Origin: an uncultured Acetatifactor sp.
Lineage (GTDB): Bacteria; Bacillota; Clostridia; Lachnospirales; Lachnospiraceae
Assembly: GCA_910587755.1 (NCBI GenBank)
Contig: CAJUNZ010000003.1
Span: 1 to 64,000 of the forward strand
Direction: 5' to 3'
Length of the DNA: 64,000 bases
Notes under the pieces: model-generated
The model's database searches: none
What the model was told of the DNA's origin: nothing
Seen by the model: the letters and a program-made list of their open reading frames with translations, nothing else
Part shown: positions 55,535 to 64,000 of the stretch, piece by piece
Position numbering within the stretch: the stretch's first letter is position 1
Layout: every line of letters starts with the position of its first letter
Made by a program: the position numbers and the translations under genes

Positions 55535-56707
55535 TCAATAGAAAATATGTCCACCGATACTTATCCCCGTAAGCCCTTCAATGGGAGTGCGGAAGAACAC
55601 GCAGTTCCCTACATTGGTCACACCGGACATGGCCTCATCCGCCGCCTTGTAGCATTTTTCCGTGGCCCTGTTTTCCCCCAGTGCAAGGGCCAGACGGCCG
55701 CTGGCCACAGGGGAGAACTGTCTGTTCTGGTAGATGACCCCCGCCACGGTATCCGGAAACTTGGAGCTCAGAACCCGGTTGATGACCACACTTCCCACCG
55801 CCACCTGTCCGGCGTAGGGCTCCCCGCCAGCTTCGCAGTAGATCAGATTGGCCAGAAGGTACCTGTCATTTTCCGCAAAAGTCACCTCGGAGATATCCCG
55901 CCAGGAAGCGTTGGCCGCCGCCTGGGACAGAGCGATCTCCTCCGCCAGCTTCTTCTTCAGGTACTCCAGATCCTCCTCCTTTTTCTTGATTTCGGCCTCA
56001 TACTCCAGAGCCCTTCTCTCCTCGTCGGAAATCTGGTCCGCATACTTCGTGATGGAGCTGGAAGTCTGGCTGATGAGCCCCGACACCTTTTTCTTCTCCT
56101 CCTCTGCCTGGAGTTTCAGGGATTCCAGCTCGGTCATCTCCGCCTGAAGCCTGACCTCCTCCGCCTCAATCAGAATACGGTTCTCCTTGTACTGCTCCAT
56201 CATCTTCTGGTCATAGTCCATCACCCGCTCGATATAGTCCGCAGTGTTGAGCAGATCCGACAGGCTCCTGGCAGTAAAAAGTGCCGTCAGATAGCTGTCC
56301 TCCTGGCGTTCGTACATACACCGGACAATGGCCACCATATTGGCATACTGCCACTTTTCCGTCTCCCTGGCCTCTTCCAGCGCCGCCTGGGTGTCCACAA
56401 TCTCCTGCTCCTTCTGGCGGATCTGTTCCTCCAGCTGTTCCAGGTTCTCCACCACCTGTGACAACTGGTCATTTAAGTAGTTCAGCTCCTTCTTCAGGCT
56501 GTCCCGCTTACCCTCCAGATTGCCCAGATTATCCTGGGTCTTATCCAGCTCGTCTTCCAGATCCTGCTTTTCCTGCTCGGTCTTATCAATCTTGTCTTTG
56601 GTAGAACTGGTAGCCGACACCACCATGGGCGCAGGCTCAAAGCCCAGGATTCCCGCGATCAGCACGATGCATAAGACAACCGCTGCCGCTTTATTCCATA
56701 TTTTCAC
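55535..56707 (-). CDS. Secreted coiled-coil cell-wall hydrolase, PcsB-like plus SleB-like (Hydrolase_2)
   Basis: 390 residues from a GTG at 56707, 5 nt after GGAGGGT. A signal peptide (KAAAVVLCIVLIAGILG) precedes a long coiled coil of PcsB/CwlO type (about 40-260, KDKIDKTEQEKQDLEDELDKT). The C-terminus is a SleB/CwlJ-type domain: ENDRYLLANLIYCEAGGEPYAGQVAVGSVVINRVLSSKFPDTVAGVIYQ, with its catalytic Glu, and FSPVASG. It probably cleaves peptidoglycan, in division or spore germination; the coiled coil suggests FtsEX-type control. It is the last gene of the upp/rpiB unit. Confidence 0.88.
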   Translation of the reverse strand: MKIWNKAAAVVLCIVLIAGILGFEPAPMVVSATSSTKDKIDKTEQEKQDLEDELDKTQDNLGNLEGKRDSLKKELNYLNDQLSQVVENLEQLEEQIRQKEQEIVDTQAALEEARETEKWQYANMVAIVRCMYERQEDSYLTALFTARSLSDLLNTADYIERVMDYDQKMMEQYKENRILIEAEEVRLQAEMTELESLKLQAEEEKKKVSGLISQTSSSITKYADQISDEERRALEYEAEIKKKEEDLEYLKKKLAEEIALSQAAANASWRDISEVTFAENDRYLLANLIYCEAGGEPYAGQVAVGSVVINRVLSSKFPDTVAGVIYQNRQFSPVASGRLALALGENRATEKCYKAADEAMSGVTNVGNCVFFRTPIEGLTGISIGGHIFY

Positions 56708-56758
56708 AGCACCCTCCAACGCCCCGCGCTTCCCTCCGGAATACGGAGCGAAAAAATG

Positions 56759-57253
56759 TCACACTTTGATATGTATCTGCCTGCCCGTCCTGGAGTAGGG
56801 CACATATGCCACCCCCGCCGCGTCAAACATTCTCTTGGACGCCTTATTGGAAGGGGTGCCCAGGTACTTGTCGCTGTCATAGACCACTGTCCGGATCCCT
56901 GCCTGGATAATGGCCTTTGCGCATTCACAGCAGGGAAAAAGGGATACATACAGCTTAGTCCCCTCCAGGGAACCGCCCCGATAGTTCAGGATGGCATTCA
57001 GCTCCCCGTGGGTGACATAGGGGTATTTTGTGTCTTGATCCCCCTCCCCGGCGGCCTCCCTCTCCCAGGGAAACTCCTCGTCGGAGCACCCGGAGGGGAA
57101 ACCGTTGTAGCCCATGGAGAGAATCTTGTTGTCCTGACTCACAATGCAGGCTCCCACCTGCGTGCTGGGATCCTTGGAGCGCATGCCTGACAGATATGCC
57201 ACCCCCATAAAATACTCGTCCCAGCTGATATAGTCCTGTCTCTTTCCGCCCAT
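56759..57253 (-). CDS. dCMP/cytidine deaminase family protein
   Basis: 164 residues from the ATG at 57253, one base after the upp stop. The zinc site is visible as HGELNAI (H-x-E) and PCCECAK (PCxxC). GACIVSQDNKILSMGYNGFPSGCSDEEFPWER is typical of deoxycytidylate deaminases and ComE-type homologues. With upp it supports pyrimidine salvage and dUMP supply. Confidence 0.9.
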   Translation of the reverse strand: MGGKRQDYISWDEYFMGVAYLSGMRSKDPSTQVGACIVSQDNKILSMGYNGFPSGCSDEEFPWEREAAGEGDQDTKYPYVTHGELNAILNYRGGSLEGTKLYVSLFPCCECAKAIIQAGIRTVVYDSDKYLGTPSNKASKRMFDAAGVAYVPYSRTGRQIHIKV

Positions 57254-57254
57254 A

Positions 57255-57884
57255 TTATTTCGTCCCGAAAATACGGTCTCCCGCGTCCCCCAGACCGGGG
57301 ACAATGTAGCCGTGTTCATTGAGTCTTTCGTCCAGGGCGCCCACGTAGAGATCCACGTCCGGGTGCGCCTCCCGCATGGCCGCCACTCCCTCCGGCGCCG
57401 CGATAATGCACATAAAATGGATATTCCTGCAGCCCTTCTCCTTCAGCATCCGGATGGCCGCCACGGAGGAGCCGCCCGTTGCCAGCATGGGATCCACCAC
57501 GAAAACCTCCCTCTCGGCGCAGTCCGCAGGCAGCTTGCAGTAGTATTCCACGGGCTTTAACGTGTCCGGATCCCTGTAGAGGCCGATATGCCCCACTTTT
57601 GCCGCCGGGATCAGACTCAGCATCCCGTCCACCATCCCCAGGCCTGCCCGCAGTATGGGCACAATGGCCATCTTCTTGCCCTTCAGTTCCTTTGCCACGG
57701 CCCGGCAGATGGGTGTCTCTATCTCCACATCCCCCAATTTCAGATCCCTTGTGGCCTCATAGCAGATCAGCGTTGCTATCTCACTGATGGTCTGTCTGAA
57801 GTCTTTGGTGCCGGTCTCTTTCCTGCGGATAAGACCGATTTTATGCTGGATCAGCGGGTGATCCATGATGATAACATTCGCCAT
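57255..57884 (-). CDS. upp: Uracil phosphoribosyltransferase
   Basis: 209 residues. [35 protein letters not shown] and the PRPP loop [12 protein letters not shown], ending in [11 protein letters not shown], are textbook Upp motifs. It salvages uracil to UMP using PRPP, whose synthetase-like gene lies at 41317. Confidence 0.97.
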   Translation of the reverse strand: MANVIIMDHPLIQHKIGLIRRKETGTKDFRQTISEIATLICYEATRDLKLGDVEIETPICRAVAKELKGKKMAIVPILRAGLGMVDGMLSLIPAAKVGHIGLYRDPDTLKPVEYYCKLPADCAEREVFVVDPMLATGGSSVAAIRMLKEKGCRNIHFMCIIAAPEGVAAMREAHPDVDLYVGALDERLNEHGYIVPGLGDAGDRIFGTK

Positions 57885-57923
57885 GTCATTTCCTCCCTGT
57901 GGTATCTTGCGCTTTTTCGCTTT

Positions 57924-58355
57924 TCATGGTTTATCAATCAGGCCGATCCTCCTGATATGCCTTTCCTCCCCGGAAAATTCCGTGTTCAAAAAGGTATCTA
58001 CAATGTCCAGGGCCAGATTTTCTCCCAGGATGCCCGCCCCCAGGGCAAGCATGTTGGCATCATTGTGAAGCCTGGTCAACCTGGCGGACAGGGTGTCCGT
58101 GCACAGAGCACAGCGGATGCCGGGAACCCGGTTGGCGCAGATGCTCATTCCCACTCCTGTGGTACAGATGACAATACCCCGGCGGCACCTTCCCTGGGCC
58201 ACCGCCCGGGCCACCGCCTGCCCATGTTTGGGATAGTCACAGCTCTCCGGACTGTGACAGCCCATGTCCTCGTATGGAATCTCTCTCTCCTCCAGATACT
58301 TGATGATCCTCTGCTTGAGTCCGTAACCCCCATGGTCGCTTCCTATCGCAATCAC
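57924..58355 (-). CDS. rpiB: Ribose-5-phosphate isomerase B
   Basis: 143 residues, GTG start behind GGAGGG. IGSDHGGYGLKQ, CDYPKHG and GIVICTTGVGMSICANRVPGIRCALCTD match RpiB/LacAB isomerases. The active-site Cys is usually in CGTGxG, where this protein has CTTGVGM, a conservative variant. It interconverts ribulose-5-phosphate and ribose-5-phosphate, feeding PRPP. Confidence 0.93.
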   Translation of the reverse strand: MIAIGSDHGGYGLKQRIIKYLEEREIPYEDMGCHSPESCDYPKHGQAVARAVAQGRCRRGIVICTTGVGMSICANRVPGIRCALCTDTLSARLTRLHNDANMLALGAGILGENLALDIVDTFLNTEFSGEERHIRRIGLIDKP

Positions 58356-58380
58356 AATTCGTTACCCTCCTGTATCGTTC

Positions 58381-59439
58381 TTAAAGCTTTACCACCCTGT
58401 GTCCCGCCGCCTTCAGCAGCCGGTTCATAATGGCCTGGCCCAGCCCCTGGGCCGGAAAGCTCTCCGAGTAGATCTTTGTCACTTCTTCACTGTCAAATTC
58501 CCGCAGCACGGAGAAGAGCCTTCTCGCGATTCCGTCTTCATCCCCATGTCTTCCCACACATTTTACCACATCTGCACGGTATTGTTCAAGTAGTTCCTGC
58601 GTTCCCATGACACCGGTTTTTTCTCCCGCCTCCCTGTCCAGGGCTGTCCGACGGTTGATATAGGCCACCACCTCCCGGGGAGGCCCTTCCACCACCAGAA
58701 GCTCCCCGGCGGGGGCATAGTGCCGGTACTTCATGCCGGGAGCCCGGGGAGCCCCCTGTGCCTCCGTTCCCGGTCTCCCGGCCTCCACACTCCCCAGCAC
58801 CCGTTGAAGCATCCCCTCCGTCACATAGCCGGGACGCAGAATCTGAGGCGGCTCCACCGTCAGATCCAGAATGGTGGACTCCAGGCCGATCCCCACCGGC
58901 CCCCCGTCCACAATCATCTCTATGCGCCCCTGCAGATCCGCCTCCACATGGGCCGCGCTGGTAGGACTGGGCCGTCCGGATACATTGGCACTGGGAGCGG
59001 CAATGAAGCCTCCCCCCAGCGCAATGAGTCTTCTGGCTGCCGGGTGGGAGGGCAGACGCACCGCCACCGTGTCCAGGCCCCCCGTGGTCTCTTTGGGCAC
59101 CCGGGCCGCCTTGGGAAGGATCATGGTAAGGGGCCCCGGCCAGAAGGCCTCCCCAAGCCGCCTGGCCGCCTCCGGCACCCTTTCCGCCACAAGGCCAATG
59201 TCCGCCCATCTGCAGATATGGACAATCAGAGGATTGTCCGAAGGCCTGCCCTTGGCCGCATAGATTTTTCTGGCGGACTCCGGGTTCATCGCATCCCCGC
59301 CCAGTCCGTACACGGTCTCGGTGGGAAAGGCCACCAGGCCCCCCTGTTTTATGATATTGCCTGCCCTCAGCAGCGCCTCTTCCTCCTGGGGGGTGAAGGC
59401 CTCCCGGCCCTGCCCCACCCGGACGATCTCTGTTCTCAT
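58381..59439 (-). CDS. Threonylcarbamoyl-AMP synthase (Sua5/YwlC type)
   Basis: 352 residues from the ATG at 59439, 8 nt after AGAGG; an ATG at 59499 would overlap the preceding small gene. The YrdC domain is clear (GGLVAFPTETVYGLGGDAMN, KIYAAKGRPSDNPLIVHI, SANVSGRPSPTSAAHV), and a C-terminal Sua5 domain follows the linker PGMKYRHYAPAGEL. It makes threonylcarbamoyl-AMP for the t6A modification of tRNA. Confidence 0.93.
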   Translation of the reverse strand: MRTEIVRVGQGREAFTPQEEEALLRAGNIIKQGGLVAFPTETVYGLGGDAMNPESARKIYAAKGRPSDNPLIVHICRWADIGLVAERVPEAARRLGEAFWPGPLTMILPKAARVPKETTGGLDTVAVRLPSHPAARRLIALGGGFIAAPSANVSGRPSPTSAAHVEADLQGRIEMIVDGGPVGIGLESTILDLTVEPPQILRPGYVTEGMLQRVLGSVEAGRPGTEAQGAPRAPGMKYRHYAPAGELLVVEGPPREVVAYINRRTALDREAGEKTGVMGTQELLEQYRADVVKCVGRHGDEDGIARRLFSVLREFDSEEVTKIYSESFPAQGLGQAIMNRLLKAAGHRVVKL

Positions 59440-59488
59440 CTCTAAAGCCTCTTCCTGCAGGCCAATCTCCTCCTGCCAGAACCCGATC

Positions 59489-59711
59489 CTATTTTTCATT
59501 GTCCGGCCTGCCTGCGTTCCTGTCCGTATAGCAGTCCAGCAGCCCCACCGTCTCGTTGGCAGGACGGCCGTACATATTGCAGCATTTGTGGGATACCTCT
59601 CCGCCGGGGGGTGTCCTTTTCCTTCATCTCCACACTCATGCGCACCACGCCCATACGGGTCTCCTGGTCCAGATGCTTTAAGATTTCCTCAATCAGCTTT
59701 TCCTCCTCCAT
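59489..59711 (-). pseudogene. Small conserved-looking protein gene with an apparent frameshift in a C6 run
   Basis: A strong ribosome site (GGGAGGAG) precedes the ATG at 59711, and the frame starts well (EEEKLIEEILKHLDQETRMG). After the run of six C at 59606-59611 (G on the plus strand) the frame gives shadow-like residues. Dropping one C gives a sensible continuation (DTPGGEVSHKCCNMYGRP...LDCYTDRNAGRPDNEK) to a TAG at 59489, for about 73 residues. It could be a sequencing error, a true mutation or a slippage switch. As it stands the frame ends at a TGA at 59496. Confidence 0.55.
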
Positions 59712-59948
59712 ACGGCTCCTCCCTGCAGGTCAGCGGGGCACACGCCTGCTGACATTATCTCCCTTTTTCCCCCTTTTCATCCCCCCTTAAAACAGCTTTT
59801 TCCGAAAAGCCGCGCCTCCGGGGCAGAACGGCAGATGGGGATTTTATTTTCTCCTGATCCGTGGTATCATCATACATAAAGCGGACGGCCCGGCAAATGC
59901 CGGCAAAAAACCAGAAACCGTCCCAGACCAAACAGACAGGAGGGGCTT

Positions 59949-60797
59949 ATGATCATAGATTTTCACACACACATTTTTCCGGACTCCCTGGCAGGGCATG
60001 CGGTGAAAACCCTGGCCCGCAGTGCCGGGGCCTCCCCTTACCTGGACGGTACCAAAAGAGATCTTGTGAACTCCATGCGGGAGGCCGGCATCGACTGCTC
60101 TGTACTGCTGCCCGTGGTGACAAACCCTTTCCAGCAGGCCCACATCAACAGAACCGTCCTGGAGATCAATGAACACTCCGGGGAAACCGGCCTGATCTCC
60201 TTTGGGGGCATCCACCCGGACAATGAGGACTATCCGCAGATTCTGCGGCACCTGGCGGGAAACGGTGTCAAGGGCATCAAGCTCCACCCGGTCTTCCAAA
60301 AAACCTCCCTGGATGACATCCGGTATATGCGGATTATCTCCTGCGCCTGCGAAAATGATCTGGCGGTGTTAGTCCACGGGGGATGGGATATCAGCCATCC
60401 CGGCATGGACCAGGCCTGCCCCCGGCATGTTCTGCCCGTCCTGGACACCCTGCGTCCGCCCAAATTCATTCTTGCCCACATGGGAGGCTGGGGCTGCTGG
60501 GACCAGGTGGAAGCGTTCCTGGCAGGAAGGGATCTGTGGCTGGACACCGCCTTCTCCCTCATGCCCCTGCGCCCGGCTCCGGGAGCCGGAAAGATGCCCG
60601 GAGAGTATCCGCCCCTTCCTGTGGAACAATTCCTTCGGATTGTAAAACGCCATGGCCCGGACCGCATTCTCTTCGGCACGGACAGCCCCTGGATCGGCCA
60701 GGCAGAAATGATCCGCTGCCTGGAAGAAACCGGGCTCTCACCGGAGGAGCTGGCCGCCGTCCTGGGAGGCAACGCCGCCCGGCTGCTGCAGCTGTAA
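59949..60797 (+). CDS. Amidohydrolase-2 family metal-dependent hydrolase
   Basis: 282 residues from the ATG at 59949, behind AGGAGGGGCTT. The N-terminal metal motif IIDFHTHIFPD, KGIKLHPVFQ, LVHGGWD, ILAHMGGWG and FGTDSPW form the TIM-barrel metal centre of the amidohydrolase-2 (ACMSD-like) family. The substrate is unknown. It stands alone, convergent with iorB. Confidence 0.85.
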   Translation: MIIDFHTHIFPDSLAGHAVKTLARSAGASPYLDGTKRDLVNSMREAGIDCSVLLPVVTNPFQQAHINRTVLEINEHSGETGLISFGGIHPDNEDYPQILRHLAGNGVKGIKLHPVFQKTSLDDIRYMRIISCACENDLAVLVHGGWDISHPGMDQACPRHVLPVLDTLRPPKFILAHMGGWGCWDQVEAFLAGRDLWLDTAFSLMPLRPAPGAGKMPGEYPPLPVEQFLRIVKRHGPDRILFGTDSPWIGQAEMIRCLEETGLSPEELAAVLGGNAARLLQL

Positions 60798-60815
60798 CCT
60801 GGTATAACCCCGGTT

Positions 60816-61403
60816 CTATTTTTCTGTCAGATTGATTGAGCGCCCCAGTTCAAAAGCCCTCAGATTCAGCTCCCGGAACCTGGCAGGCACCACCTCAGCC
60901 ACGGCCTCCCGCCAGTCTTCCCGGGTGATCTCCGGAAAATACCCCGACAGCCGTCCCATCAGGGCGATGTTCACCGCCTTCTCGGAACCGGCCTCCCGGG
61001 CCGCCGCCAGAAAATCTCCCCCGTCCACCCGGGCTCCTGCCTTCTGCATTTTCTCCAGAAGCTCCCCCGGGTACACGGCGGCTCCCGTGACCACCGGCAT
61101 GGGTTCCACTTCCTGGGTGTTGGCGATAATCAGGCCCTGGGGCTTCAGATACTCCAGCCACCGGGCCGCCTCCAGTTTCTCAAAGGAGACAATAATGTCC
61201 GCCTCCCCCCGGTCTATCACAGGGGAGAAAACCTTCTCCCCGTAACGCACATAAGTCACCACGCTGCCGCCCCGCTGGCTCATGCCGTGCACTTCGGAGA
61301 CTTTCACGTCATACCCCTGCTTCAGCAGCACATGTCCAAGCAGCTTACTGGCCAGCAGGGTTCCCTGCCCGCCCACTCCTACGATCATGATATTCTTCGT
61401 CAT
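60816..61403 (-). CDS. iorB: Indolepyruvate:ferredoxin oxidoreductase beta subunit
   Basis: 195 residues from the ATG at 61403. IMIVGVGGQGTLLASKLLG and VHGMSQRGGSVVTYVRYG are the gamma-type domain signature of 2-oxoacid:ferredoxin oxidoreductases. It pairs with iorA upstream. The complex oxidises aryl pyruvates from aromatic amino acids to acyl-CoA with reduction of ferredoxin. Confidence 0.93.
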   Translation of the reverse strand: MTKNIMIVGVGGQGTLLASKLLGHVLLKQGYDVKVSEVHGMSQRGGSVVTYVRYGEKVFSPVIDRGEADIIVSFEKLEAARWLEYLKPQGLIIANTQEVEPMPVVTGAAVYPGELLEKMQKAGARVDGGDFLAAAREAGSEKAVNIALMGRLSGYFPEITREDWREAVAEVVPARFRELNLRAFELGRSINLTEK

Positions 61404-61437
61404 TCTCTTGCACCTATCCCTCCATGGCATCCGTTAC

Positions 61438-63174
61438 TCAGGAGACACCCTGCTCCGCCAGCGCCCCCAGCCTGCACATCTGCGTACATACCTTGCAGCC
61501 AATGCACAGCGTGGGATCGATCTTCGCCTTCCCGTCCCTGAGGGAGATGGCGGGACAGCCGATTTTCATACAGGCCCCGCAGCCTGCACATTTGTCCCGG
61601 TTCACCTCCAAAGGCGCTCCGTGTACCGTTCCTTTCAGCATGACGCAGGGCCTGCGGCTGATGATAATGGAAGGGGCCCGGGCGGCAAGTTCCTCCTCCA
61701 GGATCCGCTCCACCTCCGCCAGATCATAGGGATCCACAACCCTCACCCGCTCATAGCCCAGAGCCCGGCAGAGAGCTTCCAGATCCACCTTTCCCGCAGG
61801 CTCCCCCCGCAGGTTCCGGCCCGTTGTGGGGTTCTGCTGGTGCCCCGTCATGCCGGTGATGGAGTTGTCCAGAATGATCACCGTGGAGTTTGTCCCATTG
61901 TACGCTATGTCCGTGATGCCCGTGATGCCTGAGTGGATAAAGGTGGAGTCGCCGATGACGCCGACACTTCTCTCCTCCCCCTGAACTCCCTGGGCTATGT
62001 TAAAGCCGTGAAGACCGGAACAGGAGGCCCCCATGCACACATTCAGATCCATGGCGTGAAGAGGCGCCAGCGCCCCCAGGGTGTAGCAGCCAATGTCCCC
62101 GTACACCATGCAGTTTTTCTTGTGCAGCACATAGAAGACACCTCTGTGGGGACATCCAGCGCACATGACAGGGGGCCTGCCGGGGATCTCATCCTCTATT
62201 TTCATGGTCTCCGGCACAGGCAGGCCCATGGAGGATCTGACCAGGTTCTGGGAAAATTCTCCGCATATGGGGAAGATATCCTTGCCGGAAACTTCTATGC
62301 CCAGCTGCCTGCAGTGATTCTCAATGATGGGATCCAGCTCCTCCAGCACCACCACCCGCTGACACTTTGCAGCAAAATCCCGGATCAGCTTCTCCGGCAA
62401 AGGGTGGACCATGCCCAGTTTCAGCACGCTGGCCTCCTGGCCGAAGACTTCCCTGGCATACTGATAGGAGACGGAGGAGGTGATAATTCCCAGGGCGGTA
62501 TCCCCCATCTCCACCCGGTTCAGATCGCAGTTCTCCGCATATTCCCTCAGATCCCTGGTGCGCTGTTCCACCCGCACATGGGCGTTCCTGGAATTCACCG
62601 TCATCATCACCCGGGAAGGGTCCTTTTTGTAAGGACGCTCCGGAGGGTTCACCCGCTCTCCGGTCTCCACCACAGACTGGGAATGGGACACCCGGGTACA
62701 GAGTTTCAGAAGCACGGGGGTATTGTACTCCTCCGACAGCTCAAAGGCCCGTCTGGCAAAAAGCAGCGCCTCCCCGGAGTCGGCAGGCTCCAGCATGGGT
62801 ACCTTTGCCGCCTGGGCGTAGTGGCGGGAATCCTGCTCGTTCTGAGAGGAGTGCATCCCCGGATCGTCGGCCACACAGATCACAAGCCCTGCGTTCACTC
62901 CCTGGTAGGAGATGGTAAACAGGGGATCCGCCGCCACATTCAGCCCCACATGTTTCATGGCGCAGGCGCTTCTGGCCCCTCCCAGACTTGCACCGTGAGC
63001 CGCCTCCAGGGCCACCTTCTCGTTGGGAGCCCACTCACAGTAGATATCCTCATAAAGGGCGGCCTCCTCCGTGATCTCCGTGCTCGGCGTGCCCGGATAG
63101 CTGGAGATCACCCGGCAGCCCCCCTCATACAGGCCCCGGGCCACCGCCTTGTTGCCCAGCATCAATTCTCTCAT
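61438..63174 (-). CDS. iorA: Indolepyruvate:ferredoxin oxidoreductase alpha subunit
   Basis: 578 residues. The N-terminal pyrimidine-binding part begins LMLGNKAVARGLYEGGCRVISSYPGTPSTEI. The TPP site includes YGDIGCYTLGALAPLHAMDLNVCMGAS and GDSTFIHSGITG. The C-terminal ferredoxin domain has two [4Fe-4S] patterns, CAGCGACMKIGCP and CIGCKVCTQMC. The neighbouring acyl-CoA ligase could convert the aryl-acetyl-CoA products while saving ATP. Confidence 0.95.
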   Translation of the reverse strand: MRELMLGNKAVARGLYEGGCRVISSYPGTPSTEITEEAALYEDIYCEWAPNEKVALEAAHGASLGGARSACAMKHVGLNVAADPLFTISYQGVNAGLVICVADDPGMHSSQNEQDSRHYAQAAKVPMLEPADSGEALLFARRAFELSEEYNTPVLLKLCTRVSHSQSVVETGERVNPPERPYKKDPSRVMMTVNSRNAHVRVEQRTRDLREYAENCDLNRVEMGDTALGIITSSVSYQYAREVFGQEASVLKLGMVHPLPEKLIRDFAAKCQRVVVLEELDPIIENHCRQLGIEVSGKDIFPICGEFSQNLVRSSMGLPVPETMKIEDEIPGRPPVMCAGCPHRGVFYVLHKKNCMVYGDIGCYTLGALAPLHAMDLNVCMGASCSGLHGFNIAQGVQGEERSVGVIGDSTFIHSGITGITDIAYNGTNSTVIILDNSITGMTGHQQNPTTGRNLRGEPAGKVDLEALCRALGYERVRVVDPYDLAEVERILEEELAARAPSIIISRRPCVMLKGTVHGAPLEVNRDKCAGCGACMKIGCPAISLRDGKAKIDPTLCIGCKVCTQMCRLGALAEQGVS

Positions 63175-63224
63175 CCATGCTCCTTTCCGCCCAGCCGTCT
63201 TTCAGGGCAGCCATGAAGTATTTT

Positions 63225-64000
63225 TTATGACATGTTCTCCTTTTCCACCAGCTGATCCGCACCGTACATCCTGCGCAGCCTGGGCTTCTCTATCTTGCCT
63301 GTGGCATTCCTGGGTATCTCATTGAAAATGATCTCCCTGGGACGCTTGTACCTGGGAAGCTCCATGCAGAAGGCCTCAATCTCCTCCCTGGTACACGCCA
63401 TCCCCTCCTTGATCTCAATTATGGCAGCTGTCTTCTCCCCCAGTCTTCTGTCCGGCAGACCGATGACGGCGGCATCCTTGACCTTGTGAAAACGGCGGAG
63501 AAAATCTTCAATCTGCACAGGGTAGATATTTTCCCCTCCGCTGACAATCACGTCCTTCTTCCGGTCCACCAGGAAGTAGAACCCGTCCTGATCCTGCCGG
63601 GCCATGTCCCCTGTAAAGAGCCACCCTTCTTTTAAGGTCTCCTCCGTGGCCTCCTGGTTGCGGTAATAGCAGGTCATGACGCCAGGGCCCCTGACGCACA
63701 GCTCCCCCACTTCTCCCTGGGGCACTTCCTTCCCCTGCTCGTCCACAATCCGGCACTCCCAGCGCCAGCCGGGCACTCCGATGGCGCCCACCTTATGTAT
63801 GTTCTCCATGCCCAGATGCACGCAGCCAGGGCCTGTGGACTCGGACAGACCGTAATTGGTGTCATAGGCGTGGTCCGGAAAATATTCTTTCCATCTTCTG
63901 ATCAGGGAAGGCGGCACAGGCTGGGCGCCAATGTGCATCAGCCGCCACTGGGCCAGCTCATAGTCCCCAAGGCGCAACTCCCCCCGGTCCAGGGCGTCCA
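63225..64000 (-). CDS. AMP-forming acyl-CoA ligase, 5' end beyond the window
   Basis: The frame stays open to the right edge, so the N-terminal half is missing. The visible 258 residues contain YGLSESTGPG (motif A4/A5), WLFTGDMARQDQDGFYFLVDRKKDVIVSGGENIYP (core motifs A7-A8) and the catalytic Lys region NATGKIEKPRLRR (A10) of the ANL superfamily. It lies upstream of iorAB on the same strand, suggesting an aryl-acyl-CoA ligase role, although fatty-acid ligases look alike. Confidence 0.88.
   Translation of the reverse strand, partial: DALDRGELRLGDYELAQWRLMHIGAQPVPPSLIRRWKEYFPDHAYDTNYGLSESTGPGCVHLGMENIHKVGAIGVPGWRWECRIVDEQGKEVPQGEVGELCVRGPGVMTCYYRNQEATEETLKEGWLFTGDMARQDQDGFYFLVDRKKDVIVSGGENIYPVQIEDFLRRFHKVKDAAVIGLPDRRLGEKTAAIIEIKEGMACTREEIEAFCMELPRYKRPREIIFNEIPRNATGKIEKPRLRRMYGADQLVEKENMS

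Overview
The window looks like the chromosome of a sporulating, anaerobic, fairly GC-rich Clostridia member, most likely Lachnospiraceae. The reasons are spoVT, spoVG and a SleB-type cell-wall hydrolase; an F-type ATP synthase with a Na+-type c subunit; an indolepyruvate:ferredoxin oxidoreductase; a GlgC/GlgD pair; and a DnaD/DnaC-type replication-initiation pair. No rRNA, tRNA, CRISPR array, prophage or complete insertion sequence was found. All functions are read from motifs and family memory, not from searches.

Layout. 1-9.2 kb: a surface-polymer region on the minus strand with two paralogous CDP-glycerol-type phosphotransferase-like proteins (one cut by the window edge), a GNAT enzyme, a TarJ-like dehydrogenase and an IspD/TarI-like cytidylyltransferase. 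Between the two paralogues lies an unusual module: a TnpB-like protein (2250-3575) whose three RuvC catalytic acidic residues all appear replaced, two copies of a palindrome in inverted orientation, three direct-repeat boxes, a consensus promoter and a long leader in front of an epimerase gene. 9.4-17.5 kb: a TetR/MFS unit with a possible 31-residue membrane peptide, then a LytTR response regulator, GHKL kinase and two ABC exporter half-transporters. 17.8-28.4 kb: spoVT and a roughly 10 kb Mrp/Mbh-like membrane operon with four antiporter-like subunits. 28.5-37 kb: a shortened AAA-ATPase-like gene, mfd, pth, spoVG and glgCD.

37-47.3 kb: murC, a DnaA-box cluster, dnaD-like and dnaC-like genes, a PRPP synthetase-like gene, and an operon for a large anchored extracellular protein and a methyltransferase. 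47.3-54.8 kb: the ATP synthase operon with two accessory genes. 55-64 kb: a DUF402 gene, a PcsB/SleB-like hydrolase, the dCMP deaminase, upp, rpiB and Sua5 genes behind a small apparently frameshifted gene, an amidohydrolase, iorBA and a partial acyl-CoA ligase.

The Mrp-like complex and the Na+-type ATP synthase fit an energy metabolism that cycles sodium as well as protons. The strongest candidate for an undescribed system is the nuclease-dead TnpB-like protein with its repeat-rich regulatory region at 2.0-4.3 kb, which resembles exapted RNA-guided DNA-binding proteins (TldR type) but is unproven.
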